Source of the DNA: Burkholderia multivorans ATCC BAA-247
Lineage (GTDB): Bacteria; Pseudomonadota; Gammaproteobacteria; Burkholderiales; Burkholderiaceae
NCBI RefSeq assembly: GCF_000959525.1
Contig: NZ_CP009831.1
Coordinates: 806,001-870,000, forward strand
Length of the DNA stretch: 64,000 bases
Direction of reading: 5' to 3'
Shown here: in pieces, positions 32,127-43,306 of the stretch
Layout of the letters: the number at the start of each line of letters is the position of its first letter
Numbering within the stretch: the stretch's first letter is position 1
Notes under the pieces: model-generated
Seen by the model: only the letters and a program-made list of their open reading frames with translations
Database searches by the model: none
What the model was told of the DNA's origin: nothing
Made by a program: the position numbers and the translations under genes

Positions 32127-32942
32127 ATGTCGCGTATTCAGCAGACCTTCGCCGCACTCGCCCAGCAGGGCCGAAAGGGCCTGATCCCGTTCATCACGGC
32201 CGGCGACCCGGATCCCGCGAAAACGGTCGAATTCATGCACGCGCTCGCCGCCGGCGGCGCGGACGTCATCGAGCTCGGCGTGCCGTTCTCGGACCCGATG
32301 GCCGACGGCCCGGTGATCCAGCGCTCGTCGGAACGCGCGCTCGCGCGCGGCGTCACGCTCAAGCACGTGCTCGCCGACGTCAAGCGCTTTCGCGAGACCA
32401 ACCAGACGACGCCTGTCGTGCTGATGGGCTATGCGAATCCGGTCGAGCGGCACGGCGTCGACGCGTTCGCGGCCGACGCGCGCGCGGCGGGTGTCGACGG
32501 CGTGCTCGTCGTCGACTATCCGCCCGAAGAAGCGGCCGCGTTCGCCGAGAAAATGCGTGCGGCCGGCATCGATCCGATCTTCCTGCTCGCGCCGACGTCG
32601 ACCGACGCGCGCATCGCGGAAGTGGGCAAGATCGCGAGCGGCTACGTGTACTACGTGTCGCTGAAGGGCGTGACCGGTGCCGGAAATCTGGATGTTTCGA
32701 GCATTGCGGGTAAAATCCCGGCCATCAAGTCGCGCGTGCCGGTTCCGGTGGGCGTCGGCTTCGGCATCCGCGACGCCGAAACGGCACGTGCGGTGGCCGA
32801 GGTGTCGGACGCCGTCGTGATCGGCAGCCGCCTCGTTCAGCTGCTCGAAAGCGCTGCGCCGGAAGGTGCCGTCGCCGCGCTGCAGGCCTTCATTGCAGAG
32901 CTGCGCGCCGCGCTGGACGGCGCGGCGAAGACGGCGCGATAA
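32127..32942 (+). CDS. trpA: Tryptophan synthase alpha subunit
   Basis: This 271-residue (betaalpha)8 barrel cleaves indole-3-glycerol phosphate to indole. The catalytic Glu and Asp are in [32 protein letters not shown] binds phosphate. I chose ATG 32127 after ACAGGAAA. It is 90 bases beyond the methyltransferase stop and 64 bases before accD. Confidence 0.97.
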   Translation: MSRIQQTFAALAQQGRKGLIPFITAGDPDPAKTVEFMHALAAGGADVIELGVPFSDPMADGPVIQRSSERALARGVTLKHVLADVKRFRETNQTTPVVLMGYANPVERHGVDAFAADARAAGVDGVLVVDYPPEEAAAFAEKMRAAGIDPIFLLAPTSTDARIAEVGKIASGYVYYVSLKGVTGAGNLDVSSIAGKIPAIKSRVPVPVGVGFGIRDAETARAVAEVSDAVVIGSRLVQLLESAAPEGAVAALQAFIAELRAALDGAAKTAR

Positions 32943-33006
32943 CCAACAACACAGGAAGCGGAGCGGGCCGCACGGCCCGTCCCGCCACGGAACAGGAAAC
33001 CATACG

Positions 33007-33879
33007 ATGAGCTGGCTCGACAAACTGTTGCCGCCGAAGATCAAGCAGACGGACCCGAAAAGCCGCAAGGGCATTCCGGAAGGCCTGTGGGTCAAGTGCC
33101 CGTCCTGCGAGGCCGTGCTGTACCGCAACGACGTGGACGCGAATCTGCACGTCTGCCCGAAGTGCGATCACCACATGCGCATCGGTGCACGCGAGCGTCT
33201 CGATGCGCTGCTCGATCCGGAAGGCCGCTACGAGATCGGCCAGGAAATCGTGCCGGTCGACTCGCTGAAGTTCAAGGACAGCCGCAAGTACCCCGACCGT
33301 CTGAAGGAAGCGATGGACGAAACGGGCGAAACCGACGCGATGGTCGTGATGGGCGGTGCGATCCACACGCTGCCTGTCGTCGCCGCATGCTTCGAGTTCT
33401 CGTTCATGGGCGGCTCGATGGGTTCGGTCGTCGGCGAACGCTTCGCGCGCGGCGCGCAGAATGCGCTCGAACAGCACGTGCCGTTCATCTGCTTTACCGC
33501 ATCGGGCGGCGCGCGGATGCAGGAAAGCCTGCTGTCGCTGATGCAGATGGCCAAGACCACCGCGATGCTGACCAAGCTGTCCGAAGCGAAGCTGCCGTTC
33601 ATTTCGGTGCTGACCGATCCGACGATGGGCGGCGTGTCGGCGAGCTTCGCATTCCTCGGCGACGTCGTGATCGCCGAGCCGAAGGCGCTGATCGGCTTTG
33701 CGGGCCCGCGCGTGATCGAGCAGACGGTTCGCGAGAAGCTGCCGGAAGGCTTCCAGCGCGCCGAGTTCCTGCTGAAGACGGGCGCGATCGACATGATCGT
33801 CGACCGGCGCAAGATGCGCGACGAGATCGCGCAACTGCTCGCGCTGCTGCAGCGACAACCGGCCGACGCGCTCGCCTGA
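33007..33879 (+). CDS. accD: Acetyl-CoA carboxylase carboxyltransferase beta subunit
   Basis: This 290-residue subunit, with AccA, transfers CO2 from biotin to acetyl-CoA, the first step of fatty acid synthesis. The N-terminal zinc ribbon is [15 protein letters not shown]...[13 protein letters not shown] (four cysteines present). The crotonase-fold part contains [20 protein letters not shown] and [14 protein letters not shown] strong hairpin follows. Confidence 0.98.
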   Translation: MSWLDKLLPPKIKQTDPKSRKGIPEGLWVKCPSCEAVLYRNDVDANLHVCPKCDHHMRIGARERLDALLDPEGRYEIGQEIVPVDSLKFKDSRKYPDRLKEAMDETGETDAMVVMGGAIHTLPVVAACFEFSFMGGSMGSVVGERFARGAQNALEQHVPFICFTASGGARMQESLLSLMQMAKTTAMLTKLSEAKLPFISVLTDPTMGGVSASFAFLGDVVIAEPKALIGFAGPRVIEQTVREKLPEGFQRAEFLLKTGAIDMIVDRRKMRDEIAQLLALLQRQPADALA

Positions 33880-33900
33880 GCGCAGCGCCCGGCATGAACC

Positions 33901-33945
33901 GCGCGCGTCGCCCGACCGGTCCGTCGGGCGGCGCGCTTCGTTTTT
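33901..33945 (+). terminator. Terminator after accD
   Basis: A long GC stem (GCGCGC-GTC-GCCCGAC against GTCGGGC-G-GCGCGC) around CGGTCC is followed by TTCGTTTTT. folC starts about 35 bases later, so folC must be reached by readthrough or by a promoter inside this short space. Confidence 0.75.
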
Positions 33946-33980
33946 CGGCGTAGTGACGGTACCGATCCAGATTTGATCCG

Positions 33981-35291
33981 ATGAGCACTTTTCCCACCCT
34001 CGACGCGTGGCTCTCGCACCTCGAGCGCGCACACCCGGTCGGCATCGACATGGGCCTCACCCGCATCGGGCAGGTCAAGGCGGCGCTGAAACTCGAATTC
34101 GCGTGTCCGGTGATCACGGTCGGCGGCACGAACGGCAAGGGGTCGACGTGCGCGTTCCTCGAGACGATCCTCGTGCGCGCGGGCTATAAGGTCGGCTGCC
34201 ATACGTCGCCGCATCTGCTCGAATTCAACGAACGCGCGCGCGTGAACGGCGAGGTCGTCAGCGACGCGGAACTGCTGCCGCATTTCGAGGCCGTCGAAGC
34301 CGCGCGCACGTCGCTGCCGGAGCCCGTCTCGCTCACGTATTTCGAATTCACGACGCTCGCGATCCTGCATCTGTTCGCGTCGCGCGGGCTCGATGCGGTG
34401 ATCCTCGAAGTCGGCCTCGGCGGCCGCCTCGATGCGGTCAACATCATCGACACCGACTGCGCGATCGTCACGAGCATCGACATCGACCACACCGAATATC
34501 TCGGCGACACGCGCGAGAAGATCGCGTTCGAGAAGGCCGGAATCTTCCGTCCGGGCAAGCCGGCGATCTGCGGCGATCCCGCTGCGCCGCAGACGCTCGT
34601 CGATCACGCGGCCGCGATCGGCGCCGATCTGTGGCTCGTCGGCCGCGATTTCCGCTACGAGGCGCAGCCGGGCGCGGAGCGCCAGCAGTGGAGCTACATC
34701 GGCCGCGACAAGCGCTATCCGGCGCTCGCGTATCCGGCACTGCGCGGCGCGAATCAGCTGATCAACGCGTCCGCGGCGCTGGCCGCGCTCGAGGCGTTGC
34801 GTCCGCAACTGCCGGTGTCCGCGCAGGACATCCGGCTCGGCCTCGCGAACGTCGAGCTGCCCGGTCGCTTCCAGGTGCTGCCCGGCAAGCCGGCGATCGT
34901 GCTCGACGTCGCGCACAACCCGCATGCGGCGGCCGTGCTCGAGCAGAACCTCGGCAACATGGGCTTCTTTCCGTACACGTACGCGGTGTTCGGGGCCATG
35001 CACGACAAGGACATCGACGGCGTGCTGCGTCACCTGAAGGGCGAGATCGACCACTGGTGCGTGACGGATCTGCCGCTGCCGCGCGCGGCCAGCGCGGAGC
35101 AGCTCGAAGCGGCGCTGCGCAATGCCGGCGTGCAGGACGGGCCCGATTCGAGCGTCACGCGCTACGCGTCGCCGGCCGACGCGTTTAGCGATGCGCTAAA
35201 AAGAGCATCCGAGAATGATAGAATCGTGGTTTTCGGCAGTTTCCATACGGTTGCCGGCGTGATGGCCTACCGTAAATCGCAGCAACACTGA
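33981..35291 (+). CDS. folC: Bifunctional folylpolyglutamate synthase/dihydrofolate synthase
   Basis: This 436-residue Mur-ligase-like enzyme adds glutamate to dihydropteroate and folates. The P-loop is ITVGGTNGKGSTCAFLE; VGLGGRLDAVNIID and the C-terminal DVAHNPHAAAVL (ADP-glutamate domain) are typical. It keeps the accD-folC-dedD-cvpA-purF order found in E. coli and Pseudomonas. Confidence 0.96.
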   Translation: MSTFPTLDAWLSHLERAHPVGIDMGLTRIGQVKAALKLEFACPVITVGGTNGKGSTCAFLETILVRAGYKVGCHTSPHLLEFNERARVNGEVVSDAELLPHFEAVEAARTSLPEPVSLTYFEFTTLAILHLFASRGLDAVILEVGLGGRLDAVNIIDTDCAIVTSIDIDHTEYLGDTREKIAFEKAGIFRPGKPAICGDPAAPQTLVDHAAAIGADLWLVGRDFRYEAQPGAERQQWSYIGRDKRYPALAYPALRGANQLINASAALAALEALRPQLPVSAQDIRLGLANVELPGRFQVLPGKPAIVLDVAHNPHAAAVLEQNLGNMGFFPYTYAVFGAMHDKDIDGVLRHLKGEIDHWCVTDLPLPRAASAEQLEAALRNAGVQDGPDSSVTRYASPADAFSDALKRASENDRIVVFGSFHTVAGVMAYRKSQQH

Positions 35292-35320
35292 CTGACGGGC
35301 AGTTTCGGACTCAGCCATTC

Positions 35321-36139
35321 ATGGGAATTTTCTCGTTCGGCAAGAAAGACGACGACGCGCCCACCCGGCGCGGCGGTCGTACCGGGGCCTCCCGGACCGT
35401 GCGCACCGAGCGCACTGAACGCGTCGAGCGACGCTCGCGCCGCACCGAGCGTCCGGAATCGGACGCACTGCTCCTCGATCCGACCCTTCCAGAAAAGCAA
35501 CGCGCGCGCCGTCGTCTCGTGGGCGCGATCGCCCTCGTCGTCGCGGCGGTGATCGTGCTGCCGATGGTGCTCGATTCGCATCCGAAGCCGGTCACCGACG
35601 ACATCGCGATCGACATTCCGAACCGGCCCGCGCATCAGCCGGCCGCGTCGCGCGACGACGATGCGGCCGACGTGCAGGCCGGCGTCGCGCACGACGAGCC
35701 GCCGGCGTCCGAGGCCGTTGCGGCTGCACCGGCCCCTGCGCCGAAAGCGGCTGCGAAACCGGCCCCGAAACCCGATACGACCGCGACGGCGAGCGTGACG
35801 CCGCCGAAGGCCGCGGCACCGGCCGCGCCTAAGCCGGCCGCGCCTAAGCCGGCGCCGGTCGCGAGCGCCGAGGCGGCGGGTGCCGACACGAGCGACGCGT
35901 CGTCGCCGTCGTCGCCGGCCGGCGCGCGCTTCGCGGTGCAGCTCGGCTCGTTCAAGGACGACGCGACCGCCCGTTCGTGGGCGACGAAATTGAAATCGGC
36001 GGGCGTGCCCGCATATGTCGAGCGTCGCAAGCAGGCGGACGGCAGCACGGCTACACTGTTGCGTGCGGGTCCGTTTGCGGATCGCGCGGCCGCGTCCGCC
36101 GCGATCGCGAAGGTGCGCGAAGCCGGGCTGACGCAGTAG
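35321..36139 (+). CDS. SPOR domain protein (DedD-like)
   Basis: This 272-residue protein has an Arg-rich cytoplasmic N-terminus and one membrane helix at about residues 63-84 (RRLVGAIALVVAAVIVLPMVL). A long Ala/Pro/Lys periplasmic linker leads to a C-terminal SPOR domain from about residue 204 (RFAVQLGSFKDDATARSWATKL...TLLRAGPFADRAAA). SPOR domains bind denuded septal peptidoglycan, so a cell-division role is likely. The topology and the folC-cvpA context match DedD. Confidence 0.9.
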   Translation: MGIFSFGKKDDDAPTRRGGRTGASRTVRTERTERVERRSRRTERPESDALLLDPTLPEKQRARRRLVGAIALVVAAVIVLPMVLDSHPKPVTDDIAIDIPNRPAHQPAASRDDDAADVQAGVAHDEPPASEAVAAAPAPAPKAAAKPAPKPDTTATASVTPPKAAAPAAPKPAAPKPAPVASAEAAGADTSDASSPSSPAGARFAVQLGSFKDDATARSWATKLKSAGVPAYVERRKQADGSTATLLRAGPFADRAAASAAIAKVREAGLTQ

Positions 36140-36145
36140 CGCACG

Positions 36146-36640
36146 ATGCTGACGGCTTTCGACTACGCTGTATTGGCGGTGATCGCGTTGTCGGCGTTGC
36201 GCGGTGCGTGGCGCGGCTTCGTGTCGGAGATTTTCGGGCTGATCGGCTGGATCGCGGCGATCGTGATCGCGAGCCGCTACGTCGGGCTGGTCGTCCCGTA
36301 TATCCCGGCGAACTGGCCGGGCGGCGCGCTGACGCAGTGGGTGATCGCGTTTGCGCTGCTGGTGATCGGCGTCGTGCTCGTCGCGGGCGTCGCGAACGCG
36401 CTGCTGTCGCGGATCGCGCAGGCGACCGGCCTCGGCGGCGTCGATCGCTCGTTGGGCATGATGTTCGGCCTCGTGCGCGGCTGCGTGCTGGTGGTGTTGC
36501 TGGTCGCGGCGGCCGGGCTGACCGAGTTGCCCAAACAGGATTTCTGGCGCAATGCGCTATTGCGTCCGATTGCCGAGCAGGGCGTGCACGAGCTGAAGCA
36601 GCTCCTGCCCGACGGCATGGCCCAGTACGTGCGCGTGTGA
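36146..36640 (+). CDS. cvpA: CvpA family membrane protein
   Basis: This 164-residue protein has four predicted helices, starting FDYAVLAVIALSALRGAWRGFVSEIFGLIGWI, the CvpA signature. It was first named for colicin V production; the exact function is unclear. It starts 6 bases after the SPOR gene and lies just before purF, a near-universal pairing. Confidence 0.93.
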   Translation: MLTAFDYAVLAVIALSALRGAWRGFVSEIFGLIGWIAAIVIASRYVGLVVPYIPANWPGGALTQWVIAFALLVIGVVLVAGVANALLSRIAQATGLGGVDRSLGMMFGLVRGCVLVVLLVAAAGLTELPKQDFWRNALLRPIAEQGVHELKQLLPDGMAQYVRV

Positions 36641-36692
36641 GCGTACGCACGGGGCAGGACGGAACCGATTTTGTCATTCTGAAGGACATGCC

Positions 36693-38225
36693 ATGTGCGG
36701 CATCGTAGGCGTTATCTCCCAATCCCCGGTCAACCAGCTGATCTATGACAGCCTGCTGCTGCTGCAGCATCGCGGTCAGGACGCGGCAGGCATCGCGACG
36801 GCGGACGGCAGCAATTTCCACATGTACAAGGCGAACGGCATGGTGCGCGACGTGTTCCGCACGCGCAACATGCGCAGCCTGCCCGGCACGTTCGGGATCG
36901 GCCAGGTCCGCTATCCGACGGCCGGTTCCGCATCGAGCGAAGCCGAGGCGCAGCCGTTCTACGTGAACGCACCGTTCGGGATCATCCTCGCGCACAACGG
37001 CAACCTGACGAACTGGCAACAGCTGAAGGACGAGATGTTCCGGATCGACCGCCGGCACATCAACACCAATTCCGACAGTGAGGTGCTGCTCAACGTGTTC
37101 GCGCACGAGCTGCAGCTCTCGACGACGGGCCTCGAGCTCGATCCGGCCGCGCTGTTCAAGGCGGTCGCGGGCGTGCACCGCCGCGTGCACGGCTCGTATG
37201 CGATCGTCTCGCTGATCGCCGGCTACGGTCTGCTCGCGTTCCGCGATCCGTTCGGCATCCGCCCGCTCTGCATCGGCAAGCTCGAGACCGAGCACGGCAC
37301 CGAATGGATGGTCGCGTCGGAATCGGTCGCGGTCGAAGGCATCGGCTTCGAGTTCGTGCGCGACGTGCTGCCGGGCGAAGCGATCTTCATCGACCAGGCG
37401 GGCAACTTCCACAGCCAGCAGTGCGCGGACAATCCGACGCTGAATCCGTGCATGTTCGAGTACGTCTATCTCGCGCGTCCGGACTCGTGCCTCGACGGCG
37501 TGCCCGTCTACAACGTGCGCCTGCGCATGGGCGACTATCTCGCCGAGAAGATCAAGCGCGAGCTGCCGAACGTGCCGATCGACGTCGTGATGCCGATTCC
37601 CGATTCGTCGCGCCCGGCCGCGATGCAGGTCGCCGCGAAGCTCGGCGTCGAGTATCGCGAAGGCTTCTTCAAGAACCGCTACGTCGGCCGCACGTTCATC
37701 ATGCCGGGGCAGGCGGTGCGCAAGAAGTCGGTGCGCCAGAAGCTCAACGCGATGAGCATCGAGTTCAAGGACAAAAACGTGCTGATCGTCGACGATTCGA
37801 TCGTGCGCGGCACGACATCGCACGAGATCGTGCAGATGGCGCGCGATGCGGGCGCGAAGTCGGTGATTTTCGCGTCGGCGGCGCCGCCCGTGAAATTCCC
37901 GAACGTGTACGGCATCGACATGCCGACGCGCGGCGAACTCGTCGCGCACGGCCGCAGCGACGAGGAAGTCGCGAAGATCATCGGCGCCGATCATCTGATC
38001 TATCAGGACGTCGACGATCTGCGCCGCGCGGTGCGCGACATCAACCCGAAGCTCGAGCGCTTCGAGGCGTCGTGCTTCGACGGCAACTACATCACCGGCG
38101 ACGTGACGCCCGAGTATCTCGATGCGATCGAGCGCGCGCGCCTGACGCCCGCATCGCAGGCCGACCGCGACACGGCGAGCGATACCGCACGGTCGCAGAT
38201 GAACCTGCAGCTGTCGGTCGAGTGA
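36693..38225 (+). CDS. purF: Amidophosphoribosyltransferase
   Basis: This 510-residue enzyme makes phosphoribosylamine from PRPP and glutamine, the first purine step. C2 after the removed Met is the glutaminase nucleophile (MCGIVGVISQSPVNQLIYDS), and VLIVDDSIVRGTTSHEIV is the PRPP-binding loop. Length and motifs fit the E. coli-like class without a [4Fe-4S] cluster. Confidence 0.98.
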   Translation: MCGIVGVISQSPVNQLIYDSLLLLQHRGQDAAGIATADGSNFHMYKANGMVRDVFRTRNMRSLPGTFGIGQVRYPTAGSASSEAEAQPFYVNAPFGIILAHNGNLTNWQQLKDEMFRIDRRHINTNSDSEVLLNVFAHELQLSTTGLELDPAALFKAVAGVHRRVHGSYAIVSLIAGYGLLAFRDPFGIRPLCIGKLETEHGTEWMVASESVAVEGIGFEFVRDVLPGEAIFIDQAGNFHSQQCADNPTLNPCMFEYVYLARPDSCLDGVPVYNVRLRMGDYLAEKIKRELPNVPIDVVMPIPDSSRPAAMQVAAKLGVEYREGFFKNRYVGRTFIMPGQAVRKKSVRQKLNAMSIEFKDKNVLIVDDSIVRGTTSHEIVQMARDAGAKSVIFASAAPPVKFPNVYGIDMPTRGELVAHGRSDEEVAKIIGADHLIYQDVDDLRRAVRDINPKLERFEASCFDGNYITGDVTPEYLDAIERARLTPASQADRDTASDTARSQMNLQLSVE

Positions 38226-38268
38226 TTGCCGGCGCACGCTTGTGCCGAAGCGTGCTAGGATGTGGCCT

Positions 38269-38330
38269 TGCGTCGATTTGATTTCAGCTTGCGGACGCGG
38301 GGCTTCTTCCCAAAACAGCTAAAGCGAAGG
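38269..38330 (+). ncRNA. SAM-II riboswitch aptamer upstream of metZ
   Basis: Stem P1 is GCGTC (38271-38275 region) with GACGC (38294-38298), enclosing a 19-base loop that begins GATTTG and ends CTTGCG. Downstream the conserved AAAACAGCTAAAGCG follows. The pseudoknot stem forms between TTC (38283-38285) plus GCTT (38287-38290) and AAGC (38322-38325) plus GAA (38326-38328), with one bulged A. These are the SAM-II (metA-type) features. An extra small GGG/CCC hairpin is inserted before the last strand. It would sense S-adenosylmethionine and lower metZ expression. Confidence 0.8.
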
Positions 38331-38374
38331 CCGGCGGCAGCCGGCCCGAGTCGATCGCTGTCGTACCGCACCGA

Positions 38375-38410
38375 AGCCCGCTGATGCAGACGCATGGCGG
38401 GCTTTTTGTT
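38375..38410 (+). terminator. Intrinsic terminator between the SAM-II aptamer and metZ
   Basis: AGCCCGC (38375-38381) pairs with GCGGGCT (38397-38403), followed by TTTTGTTT. It lies after the aptamer and 48 bases before metZ, so it is the probable expression platform of the riboswitch. A further hairpin, GGCCGG/CCGGCC around 38329-38346, lies between and may be the alternative fold. Confidence 0.75.
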
Positions 38411-38457
38411 TGGCCTGGCTCGCGCGCACGCGCGGCCATCGAATACGGAAAACGGAC

Positions 38458-39648
38458 ATGGACGACTCCCTCAACTTCGACACGCTCGCCGTGCGCGCGG
38501 GCACGCTGCGCACCGATTTCAACGAGCATTCGGAAGCGCTGTTCCTGACCTCGAGCTTCTGCTTCAAGAACGCGGCCGAAGCGGCCGAGCGCTTCGCGAA
38601 TTCGGAAGACTACTTCACCTATTCGCGCTTCACGAACCCGACCGTCACGATGTTCCAGGAACGCCTGGCCGCGCTCGAAGGCGGCGAGGCGTGCATCGCG
38701 ACCGCGTCCGGGATGGCGGCGATCATGTCGGTCGTGATGGCCGCGCTGCAGGCGGGCGATCACCTCGTCAGCTCGCGCAGCCTGTTCGGCTCGACGCTCG
38801 GCATGTTCTCGCAGATCTTCAGCAAGTTCGGCATCACGACGACCTTCGTCGATCCGACCGATCTGAACGCATGGAAGGAAGCGGTGCGTCCGGAGACGAA
38901 GATGTTCTTCCTCGAGACGCCGTCGAATCCGCTGACCGAACTCGCCGACATCGAGGCGATCGGCAAGATCGCCAAGGACGCGAACGCGCTGTTCGTCGTC
39001 GACAACTGTTTCTGCAGCCCCGTGCTGCAGCAGCCGCTGAAGCTCGGCGCGGACGTCGTCATGCATTCGGCGACGAAATTCCTCGACGGGCAGGGCCGCG
39101 TGCTCGGCGGCGCGCTGGTCGGCTCGAAGGCATTCATCATGGGCAAGGTGTTTCCGTTCGTGCGCAGCGCGGGCCCGACGCTGTCCGCGTTCAACGCGTG
39201 GGTGCTGCTGAAGGGGATGGAAACGCTGTCGCTGCGCGTCGAGAAGCAGTCGGCGAACGCGCTCGAGATCGCGCGCTGGCTCGATTCGCACCCGGCCGTC
39301 GCGCGCGTGTTCTATCCGGGCCTCGAATCGCATCCGCAGCATGAACTCGCGAAGCGCCAGCAGAAGGCCGGCGGCGCGATCGTCTCGTTCGAGCTGAAGG
39401 GCGACACGCCCGAACAGCAGCGCGCGAACGCATGGCGCGTGATCGACAACACGAAGCTGATTTCGATCACGGGCAACCTCGGCGATACGCGCACGACGAT
39501 CACGCATCCGGCGACGACGACCCATGCGCGCATCACGCCCGAAGCGCGCGCGGCGGCGGGGATTACCGAAGGGCTGATCCGGCTCGCGGTCGGCCTCGAG
39601 AACGCGGGCGACCTGCGCAACGATCTCGCGCGCGGCCTCGAAGGCTGA
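38458..39648 (+). CDS. metZ: O-succinylhomoserine sulfhydrylase
   Basis: This 396-residue PLP enzyme of the Cys/Met metabolism family makes homocysteine directly from O-succinylhomoserine and sulfide. The PLP lysine is K207 in MHSATKFLDGQGRVLGG; FTYSRFTNPTVTMFQERLAALEGGE and ITGNLGDTRTTITHPATTTH are typical of MetZ. It ends the leu-to-met supercluster and is preceded by the SAM-II element and a terminator, so it is probably repressed when S-adenosylmethionine is plentiful. Confidence 0.94.
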   Translation: MDDSLNFDTLAVRAGTLRTDFNEHSEALFLTSSFCFKNAAEAAERFANSEDYFTYSRFTNPTVTMFQERLAALEGGEACIATASGMAAIMSVVMAALQAGDHLVSSRSLFGSTLGMFSQIFSKFGITTTFVDPTDLNAWKEAVRPETKMFFLETPSNPLTELADIEAIGKIAKDANALFVVDNCFCSPVLQQPLKLGADVVMHSATKFLDGQGRVLGGALVGSKAFIMGKVFPFVRSAGPTLSAFNAWVLLKGMETLSLRVEKQSANALEIARWLDSHPAVARVFYPGLESHPQHELAKRQQKAGGAIVSFELKGDTPEQQRANAWRVIDNTKLISITGNLGDTRTTITHPATTTHARITPEARAAAGITEGLIRLAVGLENAGDLRNDLARGLEG

Positions 39649-39715
39649 ACGCGGCGGCCCGGCGCGTTCGTTTATTGCGGGGTCGGTTGCGGCCGCGCGG
39701 CGCAGCGGCCGCTTG

Positions 39716-43306
<3,591 letters not shown>

